Source: Brachybacterium nesterenkovii
Lineage (GTDB): Bacteria > Actinomycetota > Actinomycetes > Actinomycetales > Dermabacteraceae
Reading direction: 5' to 3'
Length of the DNA stretch: 64,000 nt
Assembly: GCF_900163655.1 (NCBI RefSeq)
Contig: NZ_FWFG01000035.1
Location: 1-64,000 of the forward strand
Shown here: positions 23,694 through 35,492 of the stretch, piece by piece
Layout of the letters: every line of letters begins with the position of its first letter
Numbering within the stretch: the stretch's first letter is position 1
The notes under the pieces: generated by a model
Told to the model about the DNA's origin: nothing
What the model saw: only the letters and a program-made list of their open reading frames with translations
Database searches by the model: none
Position numbers and translations under genes: made by a program

Positions 23694-23864
23694 ACCTCGG
23701 GTGCGTGGTCCTGGCCATGGTGCGCGACGGGGAGCGACCGGTCGGTTCGGGTGATAGATCCGCAATGCCGGGATGCTCGGATGCCGGGCTGCCCGCAGTC
23801 GTCGTGCCGGAGGCCGGCCTCGCCGGACCGTCCGGGCGCGGTGCCGGTCTGCTGCCGTCAGCGG

Positions 23865-24284
23865 TCAGCAGCCCGTCGGCTCGCATGCCCGGGCGAGAGC
23901 CACCAGCTCCCGCAGGACGCTGAGGTCCACGTCTTTCAGCCCGTTGACGTACACGCAGCCCGCGCCGGTGCGGTGCTTCCCCAAGCCAGCCAGCAGCTCG
24001 GCGGCGCCCGGTGCGCTCTGCAGCCCGTACAGGGAGATCGCGGCCGTGCGTGGGGAGAAGCCGACGATGAACCAGTCGGCCGAGCTGCGGCCTGTCGCCG
24101 AGGTGTGCGGGAAGGAGCCGTAGCCGATCATCGACGGCCCCCACATGACGGACGGCTCACCGGTGACCTCCTCGAACAGTGTCAAGAGCGCCGCGCCCTC
24201 GCTCCGGCGCCGCGACGACGGGAGCGCGGCGCAGTAGGCGACGGGATCGGCGTCGGTGGGGCGGGTCTTCGGGGTGGAGGCCAT
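23865..24284 (-). CDS. DUF1801-domain protein
   Basis: A 139-aa YdhG/DUF1801-type protein. The core is LFEEVTGEPSVMWGPSMIGYG, then DWFIVGFSPRTAAISLY and the C-terminal GKHRTGAGCVYVNGLKDVDLSVLREL. The fold binds hydrophobic ligands in structural studies, but the role is unknown. TAGCCT lies 6 nt before the ATG at 24284. Confidence 0.85.
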   Translation of the reverse strand: MASTPKTRPTDADPVAYCAALPSSRRRSEGAALLTLFEEVTGEPSVMWGPSMIGYGSFPHTSATGRSSADWFIVGFSPRTAAISLYGLQSAPGAAELLAGLGKHRTGAGCVYVNGLKDVDLSVLRELVALARACEPTGC

Positions 24285-24412
24285 GCGGCGAGGCTACGGC
24301 GCGGTGGGAGGAACCTCCACGGCGCGGCCCCACGCGCGGCGGGCGGACGGGGCCCCTCCACCGTGCGGGAGCATCCGGGGTGGTGCCGGATCCGTTCGTC
24401 GGAGGCCCGTCC

Positions 24413-24418
24413 TAGCAT
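24413..24418 (+). promoter_or_regulatory. Leaderless -10 box
   Basis: TAGCAT ends 6 nt before the ATG at 24425 and fixes the start of the large lipoprotein-like gene upstream of its repeat tail. Confidence 0.5.
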
Positions 24419-24424
24419 GACGGC

Positions 24425-26284
24425 ATGGCATCGCAGCCCCCGCCCCGCACCGGGGCGCGAGCGTGCCCGCCCGTTGGAGCCGAGGCACGCTCTCCGGCTG
24501 GGGCCGAGGCACGCCCGCCTGCGGGAGCCGAGGCGTGCCCGCCGGCTGGAGCCGAGGCGCGCCCGATCGCCGGGATCGGCCCCGGACCCCGGCCGGTGCG
24601 GCGACGCCGGGCGCCGCGGACCGCCCTGGCCCTTCTGCTGGTCGTCGGTGCGCTCGGGCTGACCGGCTGCGAGGTCGCCGAGCCGGACCAGTGGCGCTTC
24701 GACGGCGACCCGCTGCTGCAGGCCGACGAGGACCTGGCCTCCATCACCGACGCATGGCGCGAGCACCTGCAGGCGACCGACCGCCTGCGCATCGTGCCCG
24801 AGAGCGCCGCCTGCTACTTCACGATCGAGGCGCCGCGGACGGTGACCGACCAGGTCGCGTGCGGCCCCGCTCTCGCCGCGGACGGCCGCACGGTGTTCGA
24901 GCGCGCGCGTATCGGCTCGTTCTACGAGCGTGACGGGAAGGTGGCCCTCGGCCTCATCGAGGCGCCCCAGAAGGCCTTCACCCCGATCCCGCGGGACGAG
25001 GCGGGGACCCCGGTCGCGGCCGACGGCACCCTGATCGTCACCGATGAGGACGTCACGCCTCCCGCGCTCCCGGGGCTCGCGACGGGGCGGGTCGAGCGCC
25101 TGCCCTCCTCGCCCACGGACCTCGAGCTGATGGGCACGATCATGGACGACACGCTCGCGCAGGACGAGGGCCGTCGGCAGCTCCCCGTGAGCGAGTCCAC
25201 GGTGGTCGCGAGCTTCGCGGTCGCCGATCCCGCGCACGACAGCGCGATCCGGTGGGCCGCGCCCGCGGGAACGCACCTGGTGGTCGTGAGCGTCATGCCG
25301 TACCTGGGGGTCGCGGCCCTCGCGCAGAAGGATCTGACCGTCACGATCCGGCCCGGGGCATCGGCCGAACCGGTGGTCGTCGACCTCGCGGCCCCTCCTC
25401 CCGACGACGGCACGGGTGCGGCGTCATCCAGCGACGCCGCGCCGTCGACCGGGCCTTCCGACGGGGGAGCGTCGTCCGACGGGGGAGGGGCTTCCGACGC
25501 CAGGGGCGCCGGGGCCGATCCGGGCGACCTCCTGCTGACGATGTCGGAGGTCGACCCCGCGACGGGCGAGGTCATCGCGGTCAGCGGCCCGGCGCTCGCC
25601 CGCTACGTCATGGCGGTCCCGGATGGCGAGCACGCGCGCCTGGAGCTGACCGACGGCGTGCACCATGCGGGCGCGAGCTCTGAGCCGGGGGATGCGACGT
25701 CGGACTTCCCGCGGGTCCACCAGGTCATGAGCTACGGCGCGCACGATCTGTTCCCGGACTCCACCGCGGCGGACTCCAGTGCGCCGAACCCCGGCGCGAC
25801 GGGCGCCAGCGGATCGCTCACCGTCTCCGCGAGCGGAACGGTGCACGAGCCCGAGACGGAGGGCGGGCCGCGGGCGCTGTCGCTGCCCTTCGAGGTCTTC
25901 TCGAGCGAGACCTCCGTCTACCCCGGGCCCGTGTCCTGGATCGACGGCGGCACCCCCACGGCGGTGTACACGAGCATCGATGCCGAGCTGACGGACGTCG
26001 AGCTCACGGTCGACCAGCAGCCCGTGCCGACCGCGATCGACACGCATCAGGCGCCGTCTCAGGACTCGTCGACGGCCCGGGCGGGTCTGCTGGCGGCCGA
26101 GCTGCCGTCGGCGACGGACGGGATCATCGAGCTGACGGGGACCGTCCGGGTGACCCTGTCGGCACCGCATCAGATCGACCCGGCGGTGGCGACCACGGTC
26201 CCGCCCACGACCGTCCTCGAGCTGCCCGTCACCGAGACGTTCCTGGTCGATGAGTCGACGACGGAGGGACCGCGGGCCTGGTGA
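24425..26284 (+). CDS. Large putative membrane-anchored extracellular protein
   Basis: A 619-aa protein I do not recognise. It has an N-terminal cytoplasmic tail with four 8-residue PPAGAEAR-like repeats, then a hydrophobic segment (TALALLLVVGALGLTGC, residues about 65-81). That segment ends in a good lipobox, so it may be a lipoprotein with an unusually long N-terminal tail or, if the Cys is not used, a signal-anchored protein. The remainder is exported, with a Ser/Gly/Ala/Asp-rich linker near residues 325-365 separating two larger beta-rich parts. No catalytic motif is visible. The promoter box directly before the ATG supports the long form. Confidence 0.6.
   Translation: MASQPPPRTGARACPPVGAEARSPAGAEARPPAGAEACPPAGAEARPIAGIGPGPRPVRRRRAPRTALALLLVVGALGLTGCEVAEPDQWRFDGDPLLQADEDLASITDAWREHLQATDRLRIVPESAACYFTIEAPRTVTDQVACGPALAADGRTVFERARIGSFYERDGKVALGLIEAPQKAFTPIPRDEAGTPVAADGTLIVTDEDVTPPALPGLATGRVERLPSSPTDLELMGTIMDDTLAQDEGRRQLPVSESTVVASFAVADPAHDSAIRWAAPAGTHLVVVSVMPYLGVAALAQKDLTVTIRPGASAEPVVVDLAAPPPDDGTGAASSSDAAPSTGPSDGGASSDGGGASDARGAGADPGDLLLTMSEVDPATGEVIAVSGPALARYVMAVPDGEHARLELTDGVHHAGASSEPGDATSDFPRVHQVMSYGAHDLFPDSTAADSSAPNPGATGASGSLTVSASGTVHEPETEGGPRALSLPFEVFSSETSVYPGPVSWIDGGTPTAVYTSIDAELTDVELTVDQQPVPTAIDTHQAPSQDSSTARAGLLAAELPSATDGIIELTGTVRVTLSAPHQIDPAVATTVPPTTVLELPVTETFLVDESTTEGPRAW
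24463..24558 (+). repeat. Four 24-bp tandem repeats in the N-terminal coding tail
   Basis: GCCGAGGC recurs exactly every 24 bp (24479, 24503, 24527, 24551), encoding 8-residue units of the PPAGAEAR type. Confidence 0.8.
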
Positions 26285-26347
26285 GCGCCCCGGAGACGTG
26301 ATGTGCGTCGCGTCCGGGCGGATGCCCCGGACCCGCCATCGACGTGA

Positions 26348-27865
<1,518 letters not shown>

Positions 27866-27939
27866 CGGATCCGATCCGACGCACTCCGCCGGGGGATATC
27901 CCGGTGGTCGCGGCGCTCGGGCGACGGGAGGATCGGGGC

Positions 27940-28422
27940 ATGACCCCTCCTCCTGCCGCCGGGGCCCCGCGCCACGTTTCGGCTCCCCTCGTGCTCGCCG
28001 CCGTCGCGGGCATCGTCCATGGCGCGTTCAGCCTGTACTGGGCCGCCGACGGCGACTGGCTGCTGGCGACGGTCGGGCAGCGGATGATCGAGGAGTTCGC
28101 CGACGCCCGCTGGTTGCTCGTGCCGGTCGGTCTTGTGAAGGTCACCGCGGCTCTCGCTCCAGCGATGCTTGCCGCGACGGGGTGGCCGCTGCGACGCCTG
28201 TCCCGCCTCGTGTGCTGGGCCGGTGCCACTGTGCTGCTGGCGTGGGGCGGCGCCGGGATGGTGATCGCCCAGCTGGTGCTCGCGGGGGCGATCGACGGCG
28301 GCGACGGGTTCGACCGGATGGGGATGATCGGCCACGCCTGGCTGTGGGACCCTCTGTTCGTGCTGTGGGGCGCTGCGCTCGTGGTCGGGCTGGTGCGGAC
28401 GCGGGGAAGCGTCAGAGGCTGA
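27940..28422 (+). CDS. DUF3995-type membrane protein
   Basis: A 160-aa protein with four hydrophobic helices. AGIVHGAFSLYWAADGDWLL near the start, and HAWLWDPLFVLWGAAL near the end, are typical of DUF3995. Function unknown. ATG 27940 is used rather than 27904 because it follows GGGAGGATCGGGGC and the upstream residues are not hydrophobic. Its last 11 bp overlap the convergent phosphotransferase gene. Confidence 0.75.
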   Translation: MTPPPAAGAPRHVSAPLVLAAVAGIVHGAFSLYWAADGDWLLATVGQRMIEEFADARWLLVPVGLVKVTAALAPAMLAATGWPLRRLSRLVCWAGATVLLAWGGAGMVIAQLVLAGAIDGGDGFDRMGMIGHAWLWDPLFVLWGAALVVGLVRTRGSVRG

Positions 28423-29500
28423 CCGCCACGACCCGGACCCCCAGGTGCGCCGCGAGCGTCCCCTCCAGCACGGGCAGGACCTCCCGGTGCAGCGGGTCGC
28501 CGTCGGCGGCGCGGCGCGTGACGTGCAGGAGCATCGCCGTGCGCTCATAGGCCACCCAGGCGTCGCGGCGGCGCAGCAGCGCGTCGGCGTCGAGGTCGAG
28601 CGCGGGATCCAGCTCCCGTGCGGCGCGCACGTACTCCGTGCTGAACGCGTCGAGGTCAGCGCGGGGCATGGGCACGTACCAGGGGCCGCCGTGGACGGGC
28701 CCGCCGATGATCGCCAGGTCCCGGGCCCGATCATCCGTCCGCGCCCACTCGAAATCGATGTAATGACAGGTCAAGTCGTCATCACTGCCTGTCCACACGA
28801 CGTTCGTCGCGACCAGGTCCCCGTGGCTCAGGGCGAAGTCCCGTACGCCGGTGCAGGCGCTCTCCGCCTCTGCGCACACGGCGCGCGCCGCCTCCATGAG
28901 CGCGGCATGCCGCGCGCATACGTCGGGCGCGTTCTCGCGCCACCACGCGAACGCCCCGTCGATCTCGCCGAGCATCGACAGCGGCTGCGTGGTCAGCCCG
29001 GCTGCGGGATCGGGCCCCGCGGCGATCTGCCCGCGGCCCGGCCACGGCCGGGCGTGCATCGCCGCGAGCGTCCGTGCGTGCACCAGCAGGTGCTCGCGCG
29101 TCCACGCCGACGGGTCGAGCACCCGGCCCGGCAGATGCGTGGTGATGACGGCGGGCCGGCCGATGGGGCTGGTCGCCGGATCGGTGTGGAGGGCCAGCGG
29201 GGCGGGGCCGATGCCGGGGGGCAGCTGCGCGAGGGCCGGCAGCTCCTGTCCGAGCTGTTCGGGCAGGTCCTCGACAGCCCGCCAGGGGACCCGCACGGCG
29301 ATCGCTGTGGCGGAGACCTCCTCCGCGGGCGCCAGGCGCCACACCACGAAGGACTCGCCGCGGCCGGAGACCTCGACGGTCGCCGGGCCGCCTGGACCCG
29401 AGGCCGGCACGAGCGTCCCCGCGCGCCAGGCGGCGAGGACGCGCTCGCCGATCTCGGGGGAGGCGGGGTCGGCGGGAGTTGCTGCGGATGACGTGGTCAT
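28412..29500 (-). CDS. Phosphotransferase (APH/choline-kinase fold)
   Basis: A 362-aa protein with an aminoglycoside-phosphotransferase-like kinase fold. The Brenner motif is SHGDLVATNVVW (Asp and Asn of the HGDxxxxN pattern) and the metal-binding motif is YIDFEWA. The N-lobe contains FVVWRLA and IAVRVPW with the likely ATP-contacting residues. Family members phosphorylate small molecules, including aminoglycosides, choline or macrolides; no resistance role is implied. It overlaps the end of the upstream glycosylase gene by 4 bp (ATGA), so the two are translated together. Confidence 0.8.
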   Translation of the reverse strand: MTTSSAATPADPASPEIGERVLAAWRAGTLVPASGPGGPATVEVSGRGESFVVWRLAPAEEVSATAIAVRVPWRAVEDLPEQLGQELPALAQLPPGIGPAPLALHTDPATSPIGRPAVITTHLPGRVLDPSAWTREHLLVHARTLAAMHARPWPGRGQIAAGPDPAAGLTTQPLSMLGEIDGAFAWWRENAPDVCARHAALMEAARAVCAEAESACTGVRDFALSHGDLVATNVVWTGSDDDLTCHYIDFEWARTDDRARDLAIIGGPVHGGPWYVPMPRADLDAFSTEYVRAARELDPALDLDADALLRRRDAWVAYERTAMLLHVTRRAADGDPLHREVLPVLEGTLAAHLGVRVVAVSL

Positions 29501-29937
29501 GCGGCCTCCCAGGGCTCGACCGTGCCGGGGACCGCGCGCAGCAGCGGGTGCGCCGCCGGTGCCGCACCGGGCGGCGGCAGGTGCGGCTCGTGCTCGGGCG
29601 CCCGGGCGCGGACCTTGGCGCGCAGGTGCTCGAGCTCGTGCGCGAGCTGGCCGCTGGTCACCGGGATCGGCGCGACATCGGACACCGCGGCCGGTCGGCG
29701 GATGCGCGACGGGTCGAAGCGGTAGCCGCGCTCCGTCGCCTCGGCGCGCAGGGCGCCGAGGTAGGCGCCGGTCGCGTCCATCGGCGCGGCGTGCGCGCGG
29801 AAGCGCCGCAGCTGCGGGTGATGCCTGTAGCCGCGGGTCTCGTCAGCCAGGACCTTCTGCGCGAGGAGGCCCTCGCGCCAGCATGCGACGAGCGCCGCGC
29901 GATCGAGCATCGAGGGGTGCAGGCTCCACAGTCGCAT
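29497..29937 (-). CDS. Pyrimidine-dimer DNA glycosylase-type protein
   Basis: A 146-aa protein of the endonuclease V/pyrimidine-dimer glycosylase family (Pyr_excise, PF03013). MRLWSLHPSMLDRAALVACWREGLLAQKVL is nearly the family consensus in its first 30 positions, and TRGYRHHPQLRRFRAH follows. The family incises DNA at UV-induced dimers; many short bacterial members are uncharacterised. It overlaps the phosphotransferase gene by 4 bp, an unexplained pairing. ATG 29937 is where homology starts. Confidence 0.8.
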   Translation of the reverse strand: MRLWSLHPSMLDRAALVACWREGLLAQKVLADETRGYRHHPQLRRFRAHAAPMDATGAYLGALRAEATERGYRFDPSRIRRPAAVSDVAPIPVTSGQLAHELEHLRAKVRARAPEHEPHLPPPGAAPAAHPLLRAVPGTVEPWEAA

Positions 29938-29971
29938 GCCCTTATCCTCCCAGAGCCCGAGGCTCCTCCGC

Positions 29972-31090
29972 TCACCCCGCGAGCACCTCGTCGACGCCCA
30001 CCACATCCAGCCCGTGCGCTTCGGCCACGCCCGCGTGGGTGAGCCTCCCGTCGTGCGCGGACAGCCCCTTCGCGAGCGCCGCATCACCGCGCAGCGCGTC
30101 CTCCCACCCCTCGCGGGCGAGCTTCAGGACGTAGGGCAGCGTCGCGTTCGTCAGCGCCGCGGTCGCGGTCACCGGCACCGATCCGGGCATGTTCGCCACG
30201 CAGTAGTACGTCGCGTCGTGCACGGAGAACGTCGGGTCCGCGTGCGTGGTGGGCCGCGAGCCCTCGAAGCAGCCGCCCTGGTCGATCGCCACGTCCACCA
30301 GCACCGAGCCGGGCCGCATGGTCGCGACCATCTCGTCGGTCACGAGCTTGGGCGCCCGCGTGCCGGGGATCAGGACGGATCCGATCACCACATCGGCCTG
30401 CGCCACCTGCTCGGCGAGGTCCAGCGCGGTGGAGTACCGGGTGAGGATGTCGCCGTTGTGGACGGTGGCGATCTGGCCCAGCCGGGCCAGGTTCACGTCC
30501 ATCACGGTCACGTCCGCGTGCAGGCCGCGGGCCATGATCGCCGCCTGCTCGCCCACCATCCCGCCGCCGACCACCAGGACCCGCGCCTCGCGCGTGCCCG
30601 GGACACCGCCCATGAGCACGCCCGAGCCGCCGATCGGCTTCATGAGGTGGTAGGCGGCCACCTGCGTCGCCAGGCGCCCGGCGATCGCGCTCATCGGCGC
30701 CAGCAGCGGCAGCGAGCGGTCGGGCAGCTGCACCGTCTCGTACGCGATCGCCGTGGTGCCCGAGGCCAGCAGGGCGTCGGTGAGGGCGCGGTCGGCTGCG
30801 AGGTGCAGGTAGGTGAACAGCACCTGGTCGCGGCGCAGGAGGGCGTGCTCGGGCCCCACCGGCTCCTTCACCTTGACGATCATCTCCGCCGTGCCCCAGA
30901 CGTCCTCGGCGCTCGGGGCGATGCGCGCGCCGGCGGCCTCGTAGTCGGCATCGGCGATGCCGGCGCCGACGCCGGCCTCCGTCTCGACGACCACCTCGTG
31001 GCCGGCGGCGACCAGCTCGTGGACACCTGCGGCCGTGAGGCCGACGCGGAACTCGTTGTCCTTGATCTCGCGGGGGATCCCGATCAGCAT
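29972..31090 (-). CDS. ald: Alanine dehydrogenase
   Basis: A 372-aa NAD-dependent enzyme interconverting L-alanine with pyruvate and ammonium. The start [19 protein letters not shown], with substrate-binding Arg, and [14 protein letters not shown] carrying the catalytic Lys region are complete. The nucleotide site is [14 protein letters not shown]. Length matches the family. It diverges from ppsR-ppsA, which would take alanine-derived pyruvate to PEP. GGAGGAGCGCC precedes the ATG at 31090. Confidence 0.95.
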   Translation of the reverse strand: MLIGIPREIKDNEFRVGLTAAGVHELVAAGHEVVVETEAGVGAGIADADYEAAGARIAPSAEDVWGTAEMIVKVKEPVGPEHALLRRDQVLFTYLHLAADRALTDALLASGTTAIAYETVQLPDRSLPLLAPMSAIAGRLATQVAAYHLMKPIGGSGVLMGGVPGTREARVLVVGGGMVGEQAAIMARGLHADVTVMDVNLARLGQIATVHNGDILTRYSTALDLAEQVAQADVVIGSVLIPGTRAPKLVTDEMVATMRPGSVLVDVAIDQGGCFEGSRPTTHADPTFSVHDATYYCVANMPGSVPVTATAALTNATLPYVLKLAREGWEDALRGDAALAKGLSAHDGRLTHAGVAEAHGLDVVGVDEVLAG

Positions 31091-31311
31091 GGCGCTCCTC
31101 CAGACGGGTGCGGGGGCTCGAGGAGACCGGGTCGGCCTCCGGCGGATCTGCGGCGCATCGGCACTGACGCTTCCGGCCAGTGTAGGGGGAGCGTATCGAT
31201 CGCCCACGACCTGGGCGGACTCTTCCCCTGAAACGACGCGGCGTGCGCATAATGGCGGCACGACCCCTGCCCCTGTTGATCCTGCCCCCGACGATGAGGG
31301 AGGAGCGGCGC

Positions 31312-32175
31312 ATGACCGCACACCGGCCGGACCTCACCGATTCGCCTCCCGTCCCCGTGTACGTCCTCTCGGACTCCACGGGCATCAGCGCGGAGACGAT
31401 GGCCAGCGCCCTGCTGCTGCAGTTCCCGGCGGTGACCTTCGAACGCCATGTGCTGCCGTTCATCACCACCGTGGACGAGGCCCGCGCCGTCGTCGAGCGC
31501 ATCGACGCGGACTCCCGGGGCCCGGCCCAGCCGCTCGTGTTCATGACGGTCGTCGACGAGACCGTCCGCGCCGAGCTGCGGCGCTGCGCGGTCCCGACCA
31601 TCGACTTCGTGGGCGACCACATGCCCGTGATCGAGAAGGCCCTGGGCCGCCACGGCGACCACCGCATCGCCGCCCTCCACGGCACCGGCGACCAGAGGCG
31701 CTACAACCGGCGGATGGCCGCGGTCGAGTTCGCGATCGAGCACGACGACGGGCAGAGCCTGCGCGCCCTGGAGAAGGCGGACCTCGTGCTCATCGCCCCC
31801 TCGCGCTGCGGCAAGACCCCGACCAGCATGTTCCTGGCCCTCCAGCACGGCCTGTTCGTGGCCAACTACCCCCTGATCGACGAGGACCTCGAGGTCGACG
31901 ACCTGCCGCGCCCCCTGACGGAGCTGCGCGATCGCTGCTTCGGTCTCGTCTCCTCCCCCCAGCGCCTGCACGAGGTCCGCTCCGAGCGCCGCCCCGGCTC
32001 CCGGTACGCCTCCGAGCAGCAGGTCGTCTGGGAGCTGACGCGGGCGCAGCGCATGTACCGCCGTCACACGATCCCCTTCGTCGACACCTCCACCCGATCC
32101 GTCGAGGAGATCGCCACGATCATTCTCCAGAAGTTCCCGCGCGCGGGATCGAGCACAGACAAGGACGTCTCATGA
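31312..32175 (+). CDS. ppsR: PEP synthase regulatory protein (kinase/pyrophosphorylase)
   Basis: A 287-aa DUF299 protein that inactivates PEP synthase or pyruvate phosphate dikinase by ADP-dependent phosphorylation and reactivates it by Pi-dependent dephosphorylation. The P-loop-like motif is [15 protein letters not shown] (near residue 160), and the N-terminal [14 protein letters not shown] is conserved. ATG 31312 is preceded by GGGAGGAGCGG. Its TGA overlaps the ATG of ppsA (ATGA), coupling regulator and target. A CATAAT box near 31246 may be the promoter. Confidence 0.93.
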   Translation: MTAHRPDLTDSPPVPVYVLSDSTGISAETMASALLLQFPAVTFERHVLPFITTVDEARAVVERIDADSRGPAQPLVFMTVVDETVRAELRRCAVPTIDFVGDHMPVIEKALGRHGDHRIAALHGTGDQRRYNRRMAAVEFAIEHDDGQSLRALEKADLVLIAPSRCGKTPTSMFLALQHGLFVANYPLIDEDLEVDDLPRPLTELRDRCFGLVSSPQRLHEVRSERRPGSRYASEQQVVWELTRAQRMYRRHTIPFVDTSTRSVEEIATIILQKFPRAGSSTDKDVS

Positions 32176-34550
32176 GCACCAACATCAAGCACTTCTCCGA
32201 GCTCGGCATGGGCGATGTCGAGGTCGTCGGCGGCAAGAACGCCTCCCTCGGGGAGATGGTCTCGAACCTGACCGACCTGGGTGTGAGCGTCCCCGACGGC
32301 TTCGCGACGACCGCGGAGGCCTACCGCCGCTTCCTCGGCGAGACGGGGCTGGCCGACCGCATCAATGCCCGCCTCGCCGACCTCGACACCGATGACACGA
32401 TCGAGCTGGCCGCCGCGGGCCGGGAGATCCGCGACCTCGTGATCGCCCAGCCCTTCCCCGCCGACCTCGAGGAGGAGATCCGCGCGGCCTACGAGGAGCT
32501 CGCTGAGGGCAGCGGCGCGGAGGCGTCGTTCGCGGTGCGCTCCTCGGCCACGGCCGAGGACCTCCCGGACGCCTCCTTCGCGGGCCAGCAGGAGACGTTC
32601 TTGAACGTGCGCGGCATCGACGCGGTGCTGCAGGCCATCCGCGAGGTCTTCGCGTCCCTCTACAACGACCGCGCGATCGCCTACCGGGTGCACCACTCGT
32701 TCGAGCACGCGGCGGTCGCGCTGTCGGCCGGCGTGCAGAAGATGGTGCGCTCGGACATCGGCGCCAGCGGCGTCATGTTCACGATGGACACCGAGTCCGG
32801 CTTCGACGGCGCCGTGTTCATCACCAGCGCCTACGGCCTGGGCGAGGGCGTGGTGCAGGGCGCCGTGAACCCCGACGAGTTCTACGTCCGCAAGGACTCG
32901 CTGAAGGCCGGACGGCCCGCGATCCTGCGCCGCACGGTGGGCGAGAAGGCCACCAAGATGACGTACACCGAGGACGCGACGGTCGGGCGGACCACGGCGT
33001 TCGTGCCCGTCGACGAGGCCGAGCAGCGGGTCCTGTCGCTGCGCGACGAGCAGGTCGAGGAGCTCGCCCGCCACGCCCTCGTCATCGAGGAGCACTACGG
33101 GCGCCCGATGGATATCGAGTGGGGCCTCGACGGCGCCGACGGGAAGGTCTACGTGCTGCAGGCCCGCCCGGAGACGGTGCAGTCGCGCGCGACGGGCAGC
33201 GTGGAGAAGTTCCGCATGGCCGAGCTCGGTGAGGTGCTCATCGAGGGCCGCGCGATCGGCCAGCGCATCGGCGCCGGGACGGTCCGGGTGCTGCGCTCGA
33301 TCGACGAGATGCACGACTTCGTCCCCGGGGACGTGCTGGTGGCGGACATGACCGACCCCGACTGGGAGCCGATCATGAAGCGCGCCGCCGCGATCGTCAC
33401 CAACCGCGGCGGCCGCACCTGCCACGCGGCGATCATCGCCCGCGAGCTCGGCGTCCCCGCCGTCGTCGGCACGGGCACGGCCACCAAGGATCTGGCCGAC
33501 GGGCGCGAGGTGACGGTCTCCGCCGCCGAGGGCGACACCGGCTACGTGTACGACGGGCTGCTGGACTTCACCCGGACCTCCACGGACGTCGACGAGATGC
33601 CCGAGCTGCCCGTGAAGATCATGATGAACGTCGGCGCGCCCGAGCAGGCCTTCGGCCTCTCCCGCATCCCCAACGAGGGCGTGGGGCTCGCGCGCCTGGA
33701 GTTCATCATCAACCGCCAGATCGGCATCCACCCGCGCGCGCTCCTCGAGCTCGAGAGCCTCGAGGACGCCGCCCTGCGCGAGCGCATCGAGCACATGACC
33801 GCCGCCTACCCCTCGCCGCGCGAATACTTCGTCTCCCGCGTGACCGAGGGCGTCGCGACGATCGCCGCGGCCTTCCACCCCAAGCCCGTGATCGTCCGCA
33901 TGAGCGACTTCAAGTCCAACGAGTACGCGAACCTCGTGGCCGGCCCGCTGTTCGAGCCGGAGGAGGAGAACCCGATGATCGGGTACCGCGGCGCCGCGCG
34001 GTACGTCTCGCCGGACTTCGCGGAGTGCTTCGCGATGGAGTGCGAGGCCATGAAGAGGGTGCGCGACGACATGGGGCTGACGAACGTGAAGCTCATGATC
34101 CCGTTCGTCCGCACGCCCGAGCAGGGCGCCGAGGTGATCGAGCTGATGGCCTCCCACGGCCTGGTGCGCGGCGAGAACGGCCTGGAGATCGTGATGATGT
34201 GCGAGCTGCCGTCGAACGCCGCGATCCCGGAGGCCTTCCTCGAGCACTTCGACGGCTTCTCGATCGGCAGCAACGACATGACGCAGCTGACGCTGGGCCT
34301 GGACCGCGACAGCTCCCTCGTGGCCGAGGACTTCGACGAGCGCAACCCGGCGGTGCTGTTCATGCTCGAGCGGGCCATCGAGGCCTGCCGTGCCCAGGGC
34401 AAGTACGTGGGCATCTGCGGGCAGGGCCCGTCGGACCACCCGGATCTCGCCGCCTGGCTGCTGGACAAGCAGATCGCGTCGATGTCGCTGAACCCCGACA
34501 CGGTGGTGGAGACCTGGCTGGCGCTCGCGAAGCAGAGCAGCGCGTCCTGA
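32172..34550 (+). CDS. ppsA: Phosphoenolpyruvate synthase (pyruvate, water dikinase)
   Basis: A 792-aa three-domain enzyme. It has an N-terminal ATP-grasp region ([35 protein letters not shown]), a central phosphohistidine domain with [15 protein letters not shown], and a C-terminal TIM-barrel with [11 protein letters not shown] and [15 protein letters not shown]. It makes PEP from pyruvate and ATP for gluconeogenesis in the cytoplasm. The family-standard length shows it is complete. It is translationally coupled to ppsR and followed by a strong terminator. Confidence 0.96.
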   Translation: MSTNIKHFSELGMGDVEVVGGKNASLGEMVSNLTDLGVSVPDGFATTAEAYRRFLGETGLADRINARLADLDTDDTIELAAAGREIRDLVIAQPFPADLEEEIRAAYEELAEGSGAEASFAVRSSATAEDLPDASFAGQQETFLNVRGIDAVLQAIREVFASLYNDRAIAYRVHHSFEHAAVALSAGVQKMVRSDIGASGVMFTMDTESGFDGAVFITSAYGLGEGVVQGAVNPDEFYVRKDSLKAGRPAILRRTVGEKATKMTYTEDATVGRTTAFVPVDEAEQRVLSLRDEQVEELARHALVIEEHYGRPMDIEWGLDGADGKVYVLQARPETVQSRATGSVEKFRMAELGEVLIEGRAIGQRIGAGTVRVLRSIDEMHDFVPGDVLVADMTDPDWEPIMKRAAAIVTNRGGRTCHAAIIARELGVPAVVGTGTATKDLADGREVTVSAAEGDTGYVYDGLLDFTRTSTDVDEMPELPVKIMMNVGAPEQAFGLSRIPNEGVGLARLEFIINRQIGIHPRALLELESLEDAALRERIEHMTAAYPSPREYFVSRVTEGVATIAAAFHPKPVIVRMSDFKSNEYANLVAGPLFEPEEENPMIGYRGAARYVSPDFAECFAMECEAMKRVRDDMGLTNVKLMIPFVRTPEQGAEVIELMASHGLVRGENGLEIVMMCELPSNAAIPEAFLEHFDGFSIGSNDMTQLTLGLDRDSSLVAEDFDERNPAVLFMLERAIEACRAQGKYVGICGQGPSDHPDLAAWLLDKQIASMSLNPDTVVETWLALAKQSSAS

Positions 34551-34583
34551 CCGCGGAGGACCTCACCGCTCGAGTCTGACCGC

Positions 34584-34613
34584 GGGGGCCGGGAGCCGAT
34601 GCTCCCGGCCCCC
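34584..34613 (+). terminator. Rho-independent-type terminator of ppsR-ppsA
   Basis: GGGGGCCGGGAGC and GCTCCCGGCCCCC form a perfect 13-bp stem with a CGAT loop 33 bp after the ppsA stop codon. Confidence 0.8.
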
Positions 34614-34623
34614 GTCGTGCTCA

Positions 34624-34629
34624 TAGGAT
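34624..34629 (+). promoter_or_regulatory. Leaderless -10 box of the TSUP gene
   Basis: TAGGAT lies 7 nt before the ATG at 34637. Confidence 0.5.
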
Positions 34630-34636
34630 CCAGGGC

Positions 34637-35491
34637 ATGGGTTCTGTGCTGCTCGCCGCCGTGATCGGACTCGCCGTGGGCGTGGTGGTCGGTGCTCTCG
34701 GCGCGGGCGGCGGGATCCTCGCGGTCCCCGTGCTCGTGCTCCTGCTGGGCCAGGATCCGCACGCGGCGACGGCGTCGTCGCTGGTCATCGTGCTGCTGAC
34801 GGCGCTCGCGAGCCTCGTCCACCGGGCCCGGACGCGGGAGGTCGCCTGGCGTCAGGGCCTCGTTTTCGCCCTGTGCACGACGATCGGCGGGGTCGCGGGC
34901 TCGCGCGCCTCGGTGCTGGTCGACGGCGATGTTCTGCTGGCCGCCTTCTCGCTGCTGCTGGGGTCGGTCTGCGTGGCGATGGCGCGGCAGGGGCTGGCGG
35001 CGCGACGGGCCGAGGACGCCGCTGCGGAGCCCGTTGCGGAGCCGACCGATGAGCCCGTGGCCGATCCGGAGGAGTTCGACCTCGCGGCCGACGCCACCGA
35101 CCCCTCCCGCACCCGGGGACGTGCTCCGTCGACGACCGTGCTGGTCCTCGCTGCGACCGTGACGGGCCTACTCACGGGCTTCTTCGGGGTGGGCGGCGGC
35201 TTCGTCGTCGTCCCCATCCTGGTGCTGGCGCTGGGCATGGGGCCGCGGCGGGCTGCGGGCACGTCGCTGCTGGTCATGATCGTGGCGAGCCTCGTCGGCC
35301 TGGTCTCCCGCGTCGACATCCTCGGGACGCTCGACTGGGCGGTGACGCTCGCGTTCGCGGCCGGGTCGATGGCGGGCGGACTGCTGGGAGGCCCGCTCTC
35401 GGCGCGGGCCCGGGCGTCGACGCTCACGCTCGCCTTCGCGTCCCTGCTGGGCGCGGTCGCGGCGGTGACGGCGGGCAGCATCGTCCTCTAG
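34637..35491 (+). CDS. TSUP (TauE/SafE) family membrane transporter
   Basis: A 284-aa permease with eight hydrophobic segments in two halves. Each half starts with the family signature: GALGAGGGILAVPVLVLLLG (near residue 17) and LTGFFGVGGGFVVVPILVLALG (near residue 180). A long acidic loop at residues about 125-165 separates the halves. TSUP members move sulfite, sulfoacetate, organosulfonates or other anions; the substrate cannot be told. It precedes the AztD-like gene by 36 bp but that gene has its own promoter. Confidence 0.85.
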   Translation: MGSVLLAAVIGLAVGVVVGALGAGGGILAVPVLVLLLGQDPHAATASSLVIVLLTALASLVHRARTREVAWRQGLVFALCTTIGGVAGSRASVLVDGDVLLAAFSLLLGSVCVAMARQGLAARRAEDAAAEPVAEPTDEPVADPEEFDLAADATDPSRTRGRAPSTTVLVLAATVTGLLTGFFGVGGGFVVVPILVLALGMGPRRAAGTSLLVMIVASLVGLVSRVDILGTLDWAVTLAFAAGSMAGGLLGGPLSARARASTLTLAFASLLGAVAAVTAGSIVL

Positions 35492-35492
35492 T

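Noticed and set aside
28412-29500. Aminoglycoside-resistance gene
   Set aside because: It has the APH/choline-kinase fold only; residues for a specific aminoglycoside class are not recognisable and the context is housekeeping.
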